Below, in pieces: positions 1 to 7,548 of a stretch of DNA of 31,798 bases (position 1 is its first letter; the number at the start of each line of letters is the position of its first letter). This DNA comes from CALZFJ01 sp051878575. GTDB lineage: Bacteria > Bacteroidota > Bacteroidia > Bacteroidales > Muribaculaceae. A program made the position numbers and the translations under genes. The notes below the pieces were generated by a model. It worked only from the letters and a program-made list of their open reading frames with translations, had not been told where the DNA came from and did no database searches. The stretch is taken from contig JBJEKJ010000074.1 of assembly GCA_051878575.1 (NCBI GenBank), forward strand, positions 1 through 31,798, read 5' to 3'.

Positions 1-1051
1 CAAAATGTCGCTCGGCCAGATTGCCGACGCAGTTGCCGAGAAGCTCGGAGCACCGGTTCAATTTGCTCCCGACTGCGCCAAAGCTGCCGACGCTGCCGCT
101 GCTTTGAAAGCCGGTGAAGTGTTGTTGCTTGAGAATCTCCGCTTCTATCCCGAGGAGGAAGGCAAGCCCGTGGGCATCGACAAAGCCGATCCTGCCTACG
201 ACGAGGCCAAGAAGGAGATGAAGGCTCGCCAGAAAGAGTTCGCCAAGACTCTCGCAAGCTATGCCGACGTGTACGTCAACGACGCTTTCGGTACGGCTCA
301 CCGCAAGCACGCATCTACTGCCGTTATCGCCGACTACTTCGACGCGGACAGCAAGATGCTCGGATACCTCATGGAGAAAGAGGTTCAGGCTGTTGACAAC
401 ATACTTAGTGACATCAAGCGTCCGTTTACTGCCATTATGGGTGGCTCGAAAGTTTCAACTAAAATCGGAATTATCGAGAACCTTATGGACAAGGTCGACA
501 ACCTTATCCTCTGCGGTGGAATGACCTATACTTTCGCAAAGGCTCAAGGTGGCAACGTGGGCAACTCTATCTGCGAGGAAGACAAGCTCCAACTTGCTCT
601 CGACATCATTGCCAAAGCTAAGGCTAAAGGCGTGAATCTTGTGCTCGGAACCGACTGTGTGGCTGCCGATGCATTCAGCAACGACGCCAACACACAGGTT
701 GTTCCTGCCAATGCAATTCCCGAAGGATGGGAAGGACTTGATGCAGGTCCCAAGACTCGCAAGGCATTTGCCGAAGCCATCAAGGGCGCTAAGACTATCC
801 TTTGGAATGGTCCTGCCGGAGTATTTGAGTTCGACAACTTCACCGCAGGCTCTCGCGCTATAGCCGATGCAATCGTTGAAGCTACTGCCAATGGCGCCTT
901 CTCACTTGTAGGCGGCGGCGACTCTGTGGCTTGTGTCAACAAGTTTGGCGTTGCCGACAAGGTGTCTTACGTTTCTACCGGTGGTGGAGCTCTCCTTGAG
1001 GCCATCGAAGGAAAGGTCCTTCCGGGCGTAGCCGCCATCAAGGGCGAATAA
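1..1051 (+). CDS. pgk: Phosphoglycerate kinase, 5'-truncated by window edge
   Basis: Cytosolic glycolytic enzyme that interconverts 1,3-bisphosphoglycerate + ADP and 3-phosphoglycerate + ATP. The reading frame is open from base 2, giving 349 residues; the family is usually a little over 400, so about 70 N-terminal residues lie outside the window. Visible family signatures are LLLENLRFYPEEEG (substrate-binding region), VNDAFGTAHRKHAS, the hinge region GGSKVSTKIGIIENL, and the C-terminal nucleotide-binding part with GGGDSVACVNKFG and STGGGALLEAIEGK. The sequence is intact to a TAA stop and is followed 34 bases later by a clear intrinsic terminator, so it ends its transcription unit. The ATG at base 5 is internal, not the true start. 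Identification is secure. Confidence 0.97.
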   Translation, partial: KMSLGQIADAVAEKLGAPVQFAPDCAKAADAAAALKAGEVLLLENLRFYPEEEGKPVGIDKADPAYDEAKKEMKARQKEFAKTLASYADVYVNDAFGTAHRKHASTAVIADYFDADSKMLGYLMEKEVQAVDNILSDIKRPFTAIMGGSKVSTKIGIIENLMDKVDNLILCGGMTYTFAKAQGGNVGNSICEEDKLQLALDIIAKAKAKGVNLVLGTDCVAADAFSNDANTQVVPANAIPEGWEGLDAGPKTRKAFAEAIKGAKTILWNGPAGVFEFDNFTAGSRAIADAIVEATANGAFSLVGGGDSVACVNKFGVADKVSYVSTGGGALLEAIEGKVLPGVAAIKGE

Positions 1052-1085
1052 TGCGTCGATAATTGACGACAACAACTAAATACCA

Positions 1086-1122
1086 GGTGTGCCCGCCATT
1101 GCCGTGTGGGCATACCTTTTTT
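1086..1122 (+). terminator. Intrinsic terminator of pgk
   Basis: GGTGTGCCC (1086-1094) pairs with GGGCATACC (1108-1116), nine pairs including one G-T wobble, around a 13-base loop, and is followed directly by TTTTTT (1117-1122). It lies 34 bases after the pgk stop and separates pgk from the next gene. Confidence 0.85.
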
Positions 1123-1180
1123 CACTCAATCAATGCGCGAATGGCTCTGATAGCCACCGCATACAACCCCACTACAACTG

Positions 1181-2011
1181 ATGATAGGAATCGGAAAAAC
1201 CAACAGCCTCGAAATAGCCCGGCGCACCGAGCAGGGACTGTATCTCAACGACGACTGCGGAAATGAGGTGTTGTTGCCCAACCGCTATATTACCGACGAT
1301 ATGAACATAGGCGACACAATCGACGTGTTTGTCTACAACGACTCCGAAGACCGCCCTATCGCTACCACCGAGCGCCCATACGCACAAGTAGGCGAATTTG
1401 CCCTGCTCAGAGTAAAGGCCGTGAACAGCATAGGAGCCTTTCTCGACTGGGGACTGATAAAAGACCTGCTCGTGCCTTTCCGTGAACAGAAAATGCGCAT
1501 GGTGGCCGGACGCTCATATATAGTATATGTGTATGTCGACGACGAGAGTCGCCGAATTGTGGCATCGGCTAAGCTCGATAAATTTCTCGACAACAAGATT
1601 CCCGAGTACAAATTTAGGCAGAAAGTGGACATCCTGGTGGCACGCCGCACCGACTTGGGATTCAAAGTGGTAGTCGACAACCTGTTTTGGGGAATGATAT
1701 ACCATGATGAGATCTTCCACGACGTGAACATCGGCGAGCGCTACAAGGCGTTCATAAAAGCAGTCCGCCCCGACGGTAAAATCGACCTGAAACTCGGCGA
1801 CCGCGAGGTACGGCGCGTTAAAAGCCTTGCAGATGTGATTATGGAATACATCGACAACAACGGAGGCTCGATGAAGCTCACCGACTCTTCATCGCCCGAG
1901 ATGATTCGCGCGGTGTTCAATTGCAGCAAGAAGGATTTCAAGAAGACGCTTGGATTCCTCTACAAAGCCAAGAAAATAGTCATTACCCCACAAGAGGTCA
2001 GAATGGCTTAA
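1181..2011 (+). CDS. CvfB/YitL-like S1 RNA-binding protein
   Basis: A 276-residue cytosolic protein resembling the CvfB family (S1-like beta-barrel domains plus a C-terminal winged helix), nucleic-acid-binding proteins linked in Gram-positives to RNA metabolism and virulence expression. Features seen: an N-terminal S1-like segment (about residues 1-65, LLPNRYITDDMNIGDTIDVFVY); a second S1 core (about 70-130) with VGEFALLRVKAVNSIGAFLDWGL and KDLLVPFREQ; a third (about 140-205) with GFKVVVDNLFWGMIYHDE; and a basic C-terminal part (about 215-276) with the winged-helix-like KDFKKTLGFLYKAKKIVITP. The ATG start is the first in frame; there is no Shine-Dalgarno and no clear TAnnTTTG box upstream, so its promoter is unclear, and partial read-through from pgk is possible. 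Family assignment is fairly secure; the biological role is not known from the sequence. Confidence 0.85.
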   Translation: MIGIGKTNSLEIARRTEQGLYLNDDCGNEVLLPNRYITDDMNIGDTIDVFVYNDSEDRPIATTERPYAQVGEFALLRVKAVNSIGAFLDWGLIKDLLVPFREQKMRMVAGRSYIVYVYVDDESRRIVASAKLDKFLDNKIPEYKFRQKVDILVARRTDLGFKVVVDNLFWGMIYHDEIFHDVNIGERYKAFIKAVRPDGKIDLKLGDREVRRVKSLADVIMEYIDNNGGSMKLTDSSSPEMIRAVFNCSKKDFKKTLGFLYKAKKIVITPQEVRMA

Positions 2012-2068
2012 AGATATTAGCACTGATTAATGTGCAAAATAGATGAATTAAATATGTGGTAGTAAAGG

Positions 2069-2104
2069 CAACGGTGCATTCCCTACGCGGGGAACGCACC
2101 GTTG
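2069..2104 (+). terminator. Hairpin terminator between convergent genes
   Basis: CAACGGTGCATTCCC (2069-2083) pairs with GGGAACGCACCGTTG (2090-2104) over 15 positions with one A-C mismatch and a 6-base loop; ATTTTCC follows on the plus strand. It sits between the ends of the CvfB-like gene (plus) and the thioredoxin gene (minus) and may serve both, although the minus-strand side has no good T-tract. Confidence 0.7.
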
Positions 2105-2153
2105 ATTTTCCATATCGGGTAATACGCCCTGTTATTGTGCTTTATAGTGAGGG

Positions 2154-2636
2154 CTACAACTTGAATACATAGTCTATAGTCTTCACCAACTCCTCTTTAG
2201 GATAAAGCCCGGTAATAACAGTGGGCTTACCCTCAACAGGACAGAACATAATCATAGGCACCGACCGCACGCCGAATGTAGCCGAAAGCTCCGGACACTT
2301 GTCGACATCGACTTTATAGAAATCTATTTTTCCGCTGTAGCTCACCGCCAACTCGTCGAGTATCGGAGCCAGACGCCGGCACGGCCCACACCAAGTAGCC
2401 GTGAAATCGACTATTGCCGGACGCAGGCCCTTGAACTTCCACGCCTCTAAAGTGTAGTCGCACACCCGAGCCTTGAACTGCTCCTGCGAGAGTTCGGTCA
2501 CCTTTCCTGCCTGCGACTTCACTACAGGCACGTTTTCCGTCTTCGTGGCAGGCTTGGTGCCGCACATCTCCACCGCTACAAGCGCAGCAATGGCAAATGC
2601 CACAAATATCGCTATATTCCTTCTCATAAATCTCAT
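2154..2636 (-). CDS. Membrane-anchored/exported thioredoxin-fold protein
   Basis: A 160-residue thioredoxin with an N-terminal hydrophobic segment (about residues 7-22, after MRFMRRN), so it is probably anchored in or exported across the inner membrane with the active site in the periplasm. The redox motif WCGPC is at residues 82-86 and the cis-proline in SVPM at about 127; the fold continues through KIDFYKVDVDKCPELSATFGV. WCGPC is the classic thioredoxin dithiol rather than a DsbA-type CPxC. A Cys at about 25 (VEMC) does not fit a lipobox well. The gene starts 7 bases after the DUF4301 stop, so the two are almost certainly co-transcribed. An ATG three codons downstream (MRRN) is an alternative start. 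Substrates are unknown. Confidence 0.9.
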   Translation of the reverse strand: MRFMRRNIAIFVAFAIAALVAVEMCGTKPATKTENVPVVKSQAGKVTELSQEQFKARVCDYTLEAWKFKGLRPAIVDFTATWCGPCRRLAPILDELAVSYSGKIDFYKVDVDKCPELSATFGVRSVPMIMFCPVEGKPTVITGLYPKEELVKTIDYVFKL

Positions 2637-2643
2637 TATCTGA

Positions 2644-4164
2644 TTAGCCTTGATGCTGTGGGCGCAAGAGGTCGTTGACGGTCTTTACCGGATTGAACGT
2701 GGCAATAGGCACCTCTACGAACACGGTATTCCAGTCGCTCATTGAGCCATTCCACAATCCGGGCAGCTCAAGCGCCTTTATCGTGACGCCCGACTTCGAC
2801 TTCTCCGATATCAGACCCGTATCCTTGTCGACATACTTCTTTAAATCAAACTTATTGCCATCCACATCCTTAATGTAGCACACAAGGTCGACGGGATTGA
2901 AGTGGCTGCCACTCTTTATCAGCTCCACCGACTCGGGCTTGCTCTTGTCGAATTGAGCGCTCTCAAGAATCTGAGGAGAGGTAGTGCCGTCGGCGTTGTA
3001 GGCGATATACGGTCCACCTCCGGGCTCGCCGTCGTTCTTCACCACGCCACACACGCGAATCGGGCGGTTCAGCTTGCCGAGCACATAGACGGCCAGCTCC
3101 GAATCATCGAGATTCTTGGTGCCCTCATTGCGAATATTGAGAGTATCGTGCAGGAACTTGATCATCTCACGCAAATCCTCGATAGTGTATTTGCCGCCGC
3201 GCAGCATCTCCACGTATGTCTTTATCTGCTTCTGCACCTTCACGAGATAGCCGCCTATAACCTTCTTGTATTTCACAGTGGCCTCACGCAAGCTCGCAGG
3301 CACCACATTGTCGATATTCTTCACAAACACCACATCGGCGTCCATGTCGTTGAGGTTCTCAATCAATGCGCCATGACCTGCCGGACGGAACAGCAACTTG
3401 CCATTCTCGCGATAGGGCTCATTGTCCATAGTCACCGCCACAGTGTCGGTCGAAGCCTTCTGCTCCGAGAGCGACACCGAGTATCTAACGCCCCATTTTG
3501 CCTCCATAGCCGGCACTTTCTCGGCAATGAGAGCCTCAAAAGCGCTGCGATGCTCGGGCGACACGGTGAAATGTATATTCACATTCTTATCCTTGTCGGT
3601 GGCATATTGCGCGCCTTCCTCAAGATGCTCCTCCAGCGGGGTGTGCACCTCATCGCCTACCTTGTGGAACTGAAGCAATCCTTTCGGCATGCCGCCATAG
3701 TTCATTCCATCGGCAGTTATAAGGGTCTTCACCACCTCCACGCACTTACCTTCGGCCACAAGAGCCTTCACGCCCTTGCCATAGGCTGCGACACACGCTG
3801 CGTCGAGCGCATTGAAGAACGCAAAATTCTCAATGCCGTCGAAAAATGCCTTCATAAAGTCGGTTGCAGGCTCCTCATTGCCCGCCGTCACAAACTCAAA
3901 CAAATTCTTGAACATTCGGCTTGCAGCTCCCGATGCGGGAACAAATTTCTCCACCTTTCCGCCACCATTGAGGAACTCATTCCATGCTTCCTCACATGAA
4001 GTCTCCTCAGCGGCATCAAGTCTCATAATACCATTGCCTACAGTAGCCACCGATTTGATTCTCAAGAATGGGAATCCGGTCTTGAACCGGTTCAGTTGCT
4101 CCTCAAATGTCTGCTCGGAGATACCTTTGGCGGCAATCTCCCTTAAATCTTCTGGTTTCAACAT
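2644..4164 (-). CDS. DUF4301 family protein (possible nucleotidyltransferase fold)
   Basis: A 506-residue cytosolic protein of the Bacteroidetes-rich DUF4301 family, whose function I do not know as established. I chose the ATG at 4164 (MLKPEDLREI), which matches the usual family start; an in-frame TTG at 4209 lies within the promoter -7 box and cannot be translated from that transcript. Visible segments recall sugar nucleotidyltransferases and UDP-sugar pyrophosphorylases: VPASGAASRMFKNL (about 75-88) like the GxGxxSRM loop, MPKGLLQF (159-166) like the PKxLLP lysine motif, HTPLEEHLEEGAQYA (174-188), FRPAGHGALIENL (259-271) like the PGGHGD element, and NIDNVVP (283-289) like the NxDN motif. 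The C-terminus is also conserved-looking (TFNPVKTVNDLLRP). It is the first gene of a two-gene unit with the thioredoxin. Family membership is confident; enzymatic activity is inference. Confidence 0.9.
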   Translation of the reverse strand: MLKPEDLREIAAKGISEQTFEEQLNRFKTGFPFLRIKSVATVGNGIMRLDAAEETSCEEAWNEFLNGGGKVEKFVPASGAASRMFKNLFEFVTAGNEEPATDFMKAFFDGIENFAFFNALDAACVAAYGKGVKALVAEGKCVEVVKTLITADGMNYGGMPKGLLQFHKVGDEVHTPLEEHLEEGAQYATDKDKNVNIHFTVSPEHRSAFEALIAEKVPAMEAKWGVRYSVSLSEQKASTDTVAVTMDNEPYRENGKLLFRPAGHGALIENLNDMDADVVFVKNIDNVVPASLREATVKYKKVIGGYLVKVQKQIKTYVEMLRGGKYTIEDLREMIKFLHDTLNIRNEGTKNLDDSELAVYVLGKLNRPIRVCGVVKNDGEPGGGPYIAYNADGTTSPQILESAQFDKSKPESVELIKSGSHFNPVDLVCYIKDVDGNKFDLKKYVDKDTGLISEKSKSGVTIKALELPGLWNGSMSDWNTVFVEVPIATFNPVKTVNDLLRPQHQG

Positions 4165-4206
4165 ATCATCGAATATTAAAAGATAATTAGTAATTATTTT
4201 ATGTCT

Positions 4207-4238
4207 CAAATTTACGCCAATCTCCCCACAATACCAAA
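4207..4238 (-). promoter_or_regulatory. Bacteroidetes-type promoter of DUF4301-thioredoxin unit
   Basis: On the minus strand TTTG (4238-4235) is followed after exactly 20 bases by TAAATTTG (4214-4207), a full match to TTTG-N(19-21)-TAnnTTTG. Transcription should start near 4200, giving a leader of about 35 bases before the ATG at 4164. Confidence 0.75.
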
Positions 4239-4425
4239 TATTTCCCCAAAAATATGTTTCGCCGCGGCAGGATTGTGACCCACATATATCTTAGCAACGC
4301 ACATCAGGCAAAATGCACAAATTGCCGCGCTGAGACGCGCAACCTCAACAGCCCGGCTATTATCCCGCTCCCATCCTACAAAACGGCCATTTTAACAGGT
4401 GTTACGAATAATTTTTGCACTCGGC
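4239..4425. other. Divergent intergenic DNA, no gene seen
   Basis: Lies between the divergent promoters of DUF4301 and the RelA/SpoT homologue. A short open frame at 4254-4448 has no family features and no start signal. I see no RNA gene or strong hairpin. Confidence 0.5.
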
Positions 4426-4456
4426 TTTCGATTTGCATAAATTATTAGTAATTTTG
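4426..4456 (+). promoter_or_regulatory. Promoter of RelA/SpoT homologue
   Basis: TAATTTTG (4449-4456) matches the -7 box TAnnTTTG. TTTC (4426-4429), 19 bases upstream, is a three-of-four match to the -33 box. The leader to the ATG at 4492 would be about 30 bases and has no Shine-Dalgarno. Confidence 0.55.
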
Positions 4457-4491
4457 AGGCTGATTTTTTACTGAAACATGACAACTATACT

Positions 4492-6693
4492 ATGAGTGAA
4501 GGATATTTCAAAAATGACGAGAAGGCCCTTGTGGTGGAGCTATGCCGCGATTTAATCAGCAAAAACGCCGCTCAGCTTAGCCGAAAGGACATCAACGCGG
4601 TTCACTCTATCATTAAGGAGGGGATACTGAACGATCACTATCGCCGCGACAAGTATGGAATCAACCCCACGATTCGCAACCTGAACACCGCCCTTCTTCT
4701 CACCGAGAATATCGGCGCCGACCGGAATATGATTATCGCAATCCTTCTATATAATCTGTGCCGCTCGGAGTTTATCCCCGAGCAACAACTGCGCGAGACT
4801 TTCGGCGACGACACTGCCAATCTTATAAACGGCCTGATGAAGGTGTCGAGCCTCTACAAGAAGCAGGCCGCTGTGGAGAGCGACAATTTCCACAAGCTTC
4901 TGCTGACGTTTGCCGAGGATATCCGCGTGATAATCATAATGATTGTCGACCGTCTGGCCATCATGCGCGCAATTAACCATCATCCTAATGAGAAATTCGT
5001 GCACGACATAGCCAACGAGGCGAAATATCTCTACGCTCCGCTGGCACATCGGCTCGGCCTATACAAAATCAAATCGGAGCTTGAGGATCTATCGTTCAAA
5101 TACACAAATCGCGACACATTCACGCAAATTGCTCACAAACTGAACGAGACGAAAGTAGAACGCGACAAGTATATAGCCGACTTTATCGCCCCGGTTAAGG
5201 CCGCCCTTGAGAAGGAGGGGCTGAAATTCGACATCAAGGGGCGAACGAAGTCGATTAGCTCGATATGGAACAAGATGGTGAAGCAAAATGCCGACGTGAA
5301 CGACATTTTCGACCTTTTCGCCATCAGAATCATCCTCGACACGCCATTGGAGCGCGAGAAAGCCGAGTGTTGGAACGCATACTCAATCGTCACGGCCATG
5401 TACACCGCCAACACCTCGCGACTTAAGGACTGGCTGACGATTCCAAAGTCTAACGGATATGAGTCGCTGCACATCACAGTGAACGGCCCCGGCAACAAAT
5501 GGGTAGAGGTGCAGATACGCACTCGCCGCATGGACGAGATTGCCGAGCGTGGACTCGCCGCTCACTGGAAATACAAGGGCATTAAGAGCGAGGGAGGCCT
5601 CGACGAGTGGATGAACAACGTGCGCGACATGCTCGAGTCGGGCAACGGACCGGCCGAACTGATGAAAAACGCTTCCATGCACATCTACGACAAAGAGGTG
5701 TTCGTTTTCACCCCAAAGGGCGACTTATATAAGCTGCCGGCAGGTGCCACGCTGCTCGACTTCGCTTTCCACATCCACACAAAGGTGGGCAGCAGCTGCA
5801 TCGGAGGTAAGGTCGACGGCAAGAATCAGCGAATTAACTACAAGCTGAAAAGCGGCGACACCATAGAGGTGCTGACCTCGTCGACACAGACCCCGAAGCT
5901 CGACTGGCTGAACATCGTGGTCACGTCGAAGGCAAAAAACAAAATCAAGCAATCGGTGAATGAGCTGAAGGCCAAATCGGCCGATCTCGGCAAAGAGCTG
6001 CTCCAACGCCGGTTCAAGAACAAGAAAATCGACGTGGACGAGGCATTGCTTATGAGAGTCATCAAGAAATCGGGCTACAAGAGCGTGACCGACTTCTACT
6101 ACGACATATCGAAGGAGGTGATGAACCCTACAACTGTTATCGAGGCTTACTTGGCTCTTGAGAACAAGGAGAGCGAGGCAAGTCATCCCGAAACGGCCGA
6201 GAATTTCATACTCCAACACACAAAGGAAGATACGGCCTCGGCATCCGACACATTGGTCATCGGCGAGAACATAAAGGGTATAAACTACAAGCTATCCAAG
6301 TGCTGTAACCCGATTTTCGGCGACGACATAGTGGGATTCATAGCAAGCGACGGTGCGATAAAAATTCATCGCGCCGACTGTGGCAATGCCTTGCACCTGA
6401 TAAAGCGATATCCCTACCGCCGAATCAATGCAGCATGGTCGGGGAAAATGGGATCGCAATATGCCGTGACGCTGCGCATTCTCGGGCACGACGACATAGG
6501 CATAGTCACCAACATAACCTCGGTGATAACAAAGGAGAAAGACACCTCGCTGCGAAACATTTCCATCGACTCGCACGACGGCCTTTTCCAGGGCTATCTC
6601 GTTATCGGCATCGCCGACACGCAATCACTCGACAATCTTATTGCAAAAATCAAAAACATAAAAGGTGTAAAAGATGTTCAACGCAGCAATTAA
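4492..6693 (+). CDS. RelA/SpoT homologue, (p)ppGpp synthetase with degenerate hydrolase site
   Basis: A 733-residue long RSH enzyme making the alarmone (p)ppGpp from ATP and GTP/GDP. Order: HD-type hydrolase region (about 30-200), synthetase (about 225-365), TGS (about 400-462), helical and zinc-finger-like region (KCCNP at 603-607, HRADC at 626-630), and C-terminal ACT (about 655-733). The synthetase looks intact: GRTKSISSIWNKM (250-262), DIFDLFAIR, RLKD (310-313), NGYESLHITVNGP (321-333), EVQIRTRRMDEIAERG and AAHWKYKG. The hydrolase looks dead: where active enzymes carry His-Asp this one has Tyr87-Asn88 (LLYNLCRSE), and the upstream His ligand aligns with R62; D153 in VDRL remains. The synthetase has the RxKD motif typical of bifunctional enzymes rather than the ExDD of E. 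coli RelA. It overlaps the next gene by 20 bases. Likely a synthetase-only RelA-like enzyme, so no symbol is assigned. Confidence 0.93.
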   Translation: MSEGYFKNDEKALVVELCRDLISKNAAQLSRKDINAVHSIIKEGILNDHYRRDKYGINPTIRNLNTALLLTENIGADRNMIIAILLYNLCRSEFIPEQQLRETFGDDTANLINGLMKVSSLYKKQAAVESDNFHKLLLTFAEDIRVIIIMIVDRLAIMRAINHHPNEKFVHDIANEAKYLYAPLAHRLGLYKIKSELEDLSFKYTNRDTFTQIAHKLNETKVERDKYIADFIAPVKAALEKEGLKFDIKGRTKSISSIWNKMVKQNADVNDIFDLFAIRIILDTPLEREKAECWNAYSIVTAMYTANTSRLKDWLTIPKSNGYESLHITVNGPGNKWVEVQIRTRRMDEIAERGLAAHWKYKGIKSEGGLDEWMNNVRDMLESGNGPAELMKNASMHIYDKEVFVFTPKGDLYKLPAGATLLDFAFHIHTKVGSSCIGGKVDGKNQRINYKLKSGDTIEVLTSSTQTPKLDWLNIVVTSKAKNKIKQSVNELKAKSADLGKELLQRRFKNKKIDVDEALLMRVIKKSGYKSVTDFYYDISKEVMNPTTVIEAYLALENKESEASHPETAENFILQHTKEDTASASDTLVIGENIKGINYKLSKCCNPIFGDDIVGFIASDGAIKIHRADCGNALHLIKRYPYRRINAAWSGKMGSQYAVTLRILGHDDIGIVTNITSVITKEKDTSLRNISIDSHDGLFQGYLVIGIADTQSLDNLIAKIKNIKGVKDVQRSN

Positions 6694-7540
6694 GCACATT
6701 TCAGCTGTGGCAACTGCCGCCACACTCTTGGCCGCTGCAAACGCATGCGGCAACTCGGGAAACGGCTCTCCCGAGGCAGTAGCAATGCTCGATGAGGCTC
6801 GCCGACTTGGCGAAAGCGGACTTTTCGACAGTTCGACGGTGATAATCGACTCTCTATGCAAGTCGTTCCCCACCGAAATCGATATAGTGAAGGAGGCCAT
6901 GCACCTCAAAGCCGTCACTCTTGAGAAGTCGTTCACCGCACAACTCGCCGAGACCGAGAAAGTGATTGCTGAGAATGCTCCGGTGGTGCAGGAAATAGGA
7001 TCTAAATTCAATGTGGTGAAAACACCCGAGATGGTGGAGGGTTATCGTATCCTGAAATCGATATCGGGCAAGGAATTGCTAAACCGTACCGACATCGAGC
7101 CTCGCATCGATGATGGCGGCAATCTCTACATCGTGTCGCTTCTCAATGGGCACGCAGTGGAGCATAACCGCCTGCGCGTGGCATCAAAGAGCGGAGAATC
7201 GGCCGAAACGGCGGCAATACCCTACGACAAGGCACAGAACTACCGCTTCACCGATGCCGGAGTGAGCAATGAGATGGTAACGTTCCACTACGACGAGTGT
7301 GCCGACTTCTGCCGATTCATCGCCGACCATACAGACACCGACCTTGTGCTGACGTTTGTGGGAAAATCCGCGTTCTCCATGCCGCTGTCGGCATCAATGC
7401 GCAACGCCATTGCCGAGTCGTTCAGGTATTCCACGGCAATTCGCAAGGGAATTGAGGCCGAAAGAACAAAACTGCTGCTCAACAAGAAGATTGAGATAGC
7501 CAAGCGACAGGTGGAGCAGACGAGGCCGCAAAATGATTGA
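6674..7540 (+). CDS. Hypothetical lipoprotein coupled to RelA/SpoT homologue
   Basis: I do not recognise this 288-residue protein. It begins with an export signal (MFNAAIKHISAVATAATLLAAANAC), with Cys25 followed by Gly-Asn-Ser-Gly-Asn-Gly. The ANAC site departs from the strict lipobox at -3, but Bacteroidetes lipoboxes are relaxed, so a lipidated, membrane-attached periplasmic or surface protein is likely. The early part (about 33-110) is helical and charged, coiled-coil-like; a central part (about 140-235) looks like alternating beta strands (GGNLYIVSLLNG, DTDLVLTFVG); the C-terminus (about 250-288) is again helical and basic. The ATG lies 20 bases inside the end of the upstream RSH gene in another frame, so translation is probably coupled. 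It ends 8 bases from the convergent peptidase gene. No function can be assigned. Confidence 0.85.
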   Translation: MFNAAIKHISAVATAATLLAAANACGNSGNGSPEAVAMLDEARRLGESGLFDSSTVIIDSLCKSFPTEIDIVKEAMHLKAVTLEKSFTAQLAETEKVIAENAPVVQEIGSKFNVVKTPEMVEGYRILKSISGKELLNRTDIEPRIDDGGNLYIVSLLNGHAVEHNRLRVASKSGESAETAAIPYDKAQNYRFTDAGVSNEMVTFHYDECADFCRFIADHTDTDLVLTFVGKSAFSMPLSASMRNAIAESFRYSTAIRKGIEAERTKLLLNKKIEIAKRQVEQTRPQND

Positions 7541-7548
7541 GGACAATC

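Noticed and set aside
1063..1266. Possible 67-codon protein after pgk
   Set aside because: It reads through the pgk terminator hairpin and into the CvfB-like gene in another frame.
2902..3999. Long open frame on the plus strand (365 codons) opposite DUF4301
   Set aside because: It is His/Leu-rich with no domain signatures and is fully antisense to a recognised family gene, so it is a codon-bias shadow.
4254..4448. Possible 64-codon small protein between the divergent DUF4301 and RSH promoters
   Set aside because: No initiation signal, no recognisable features, and it runs up to the RSH -7 box; more likely chance.
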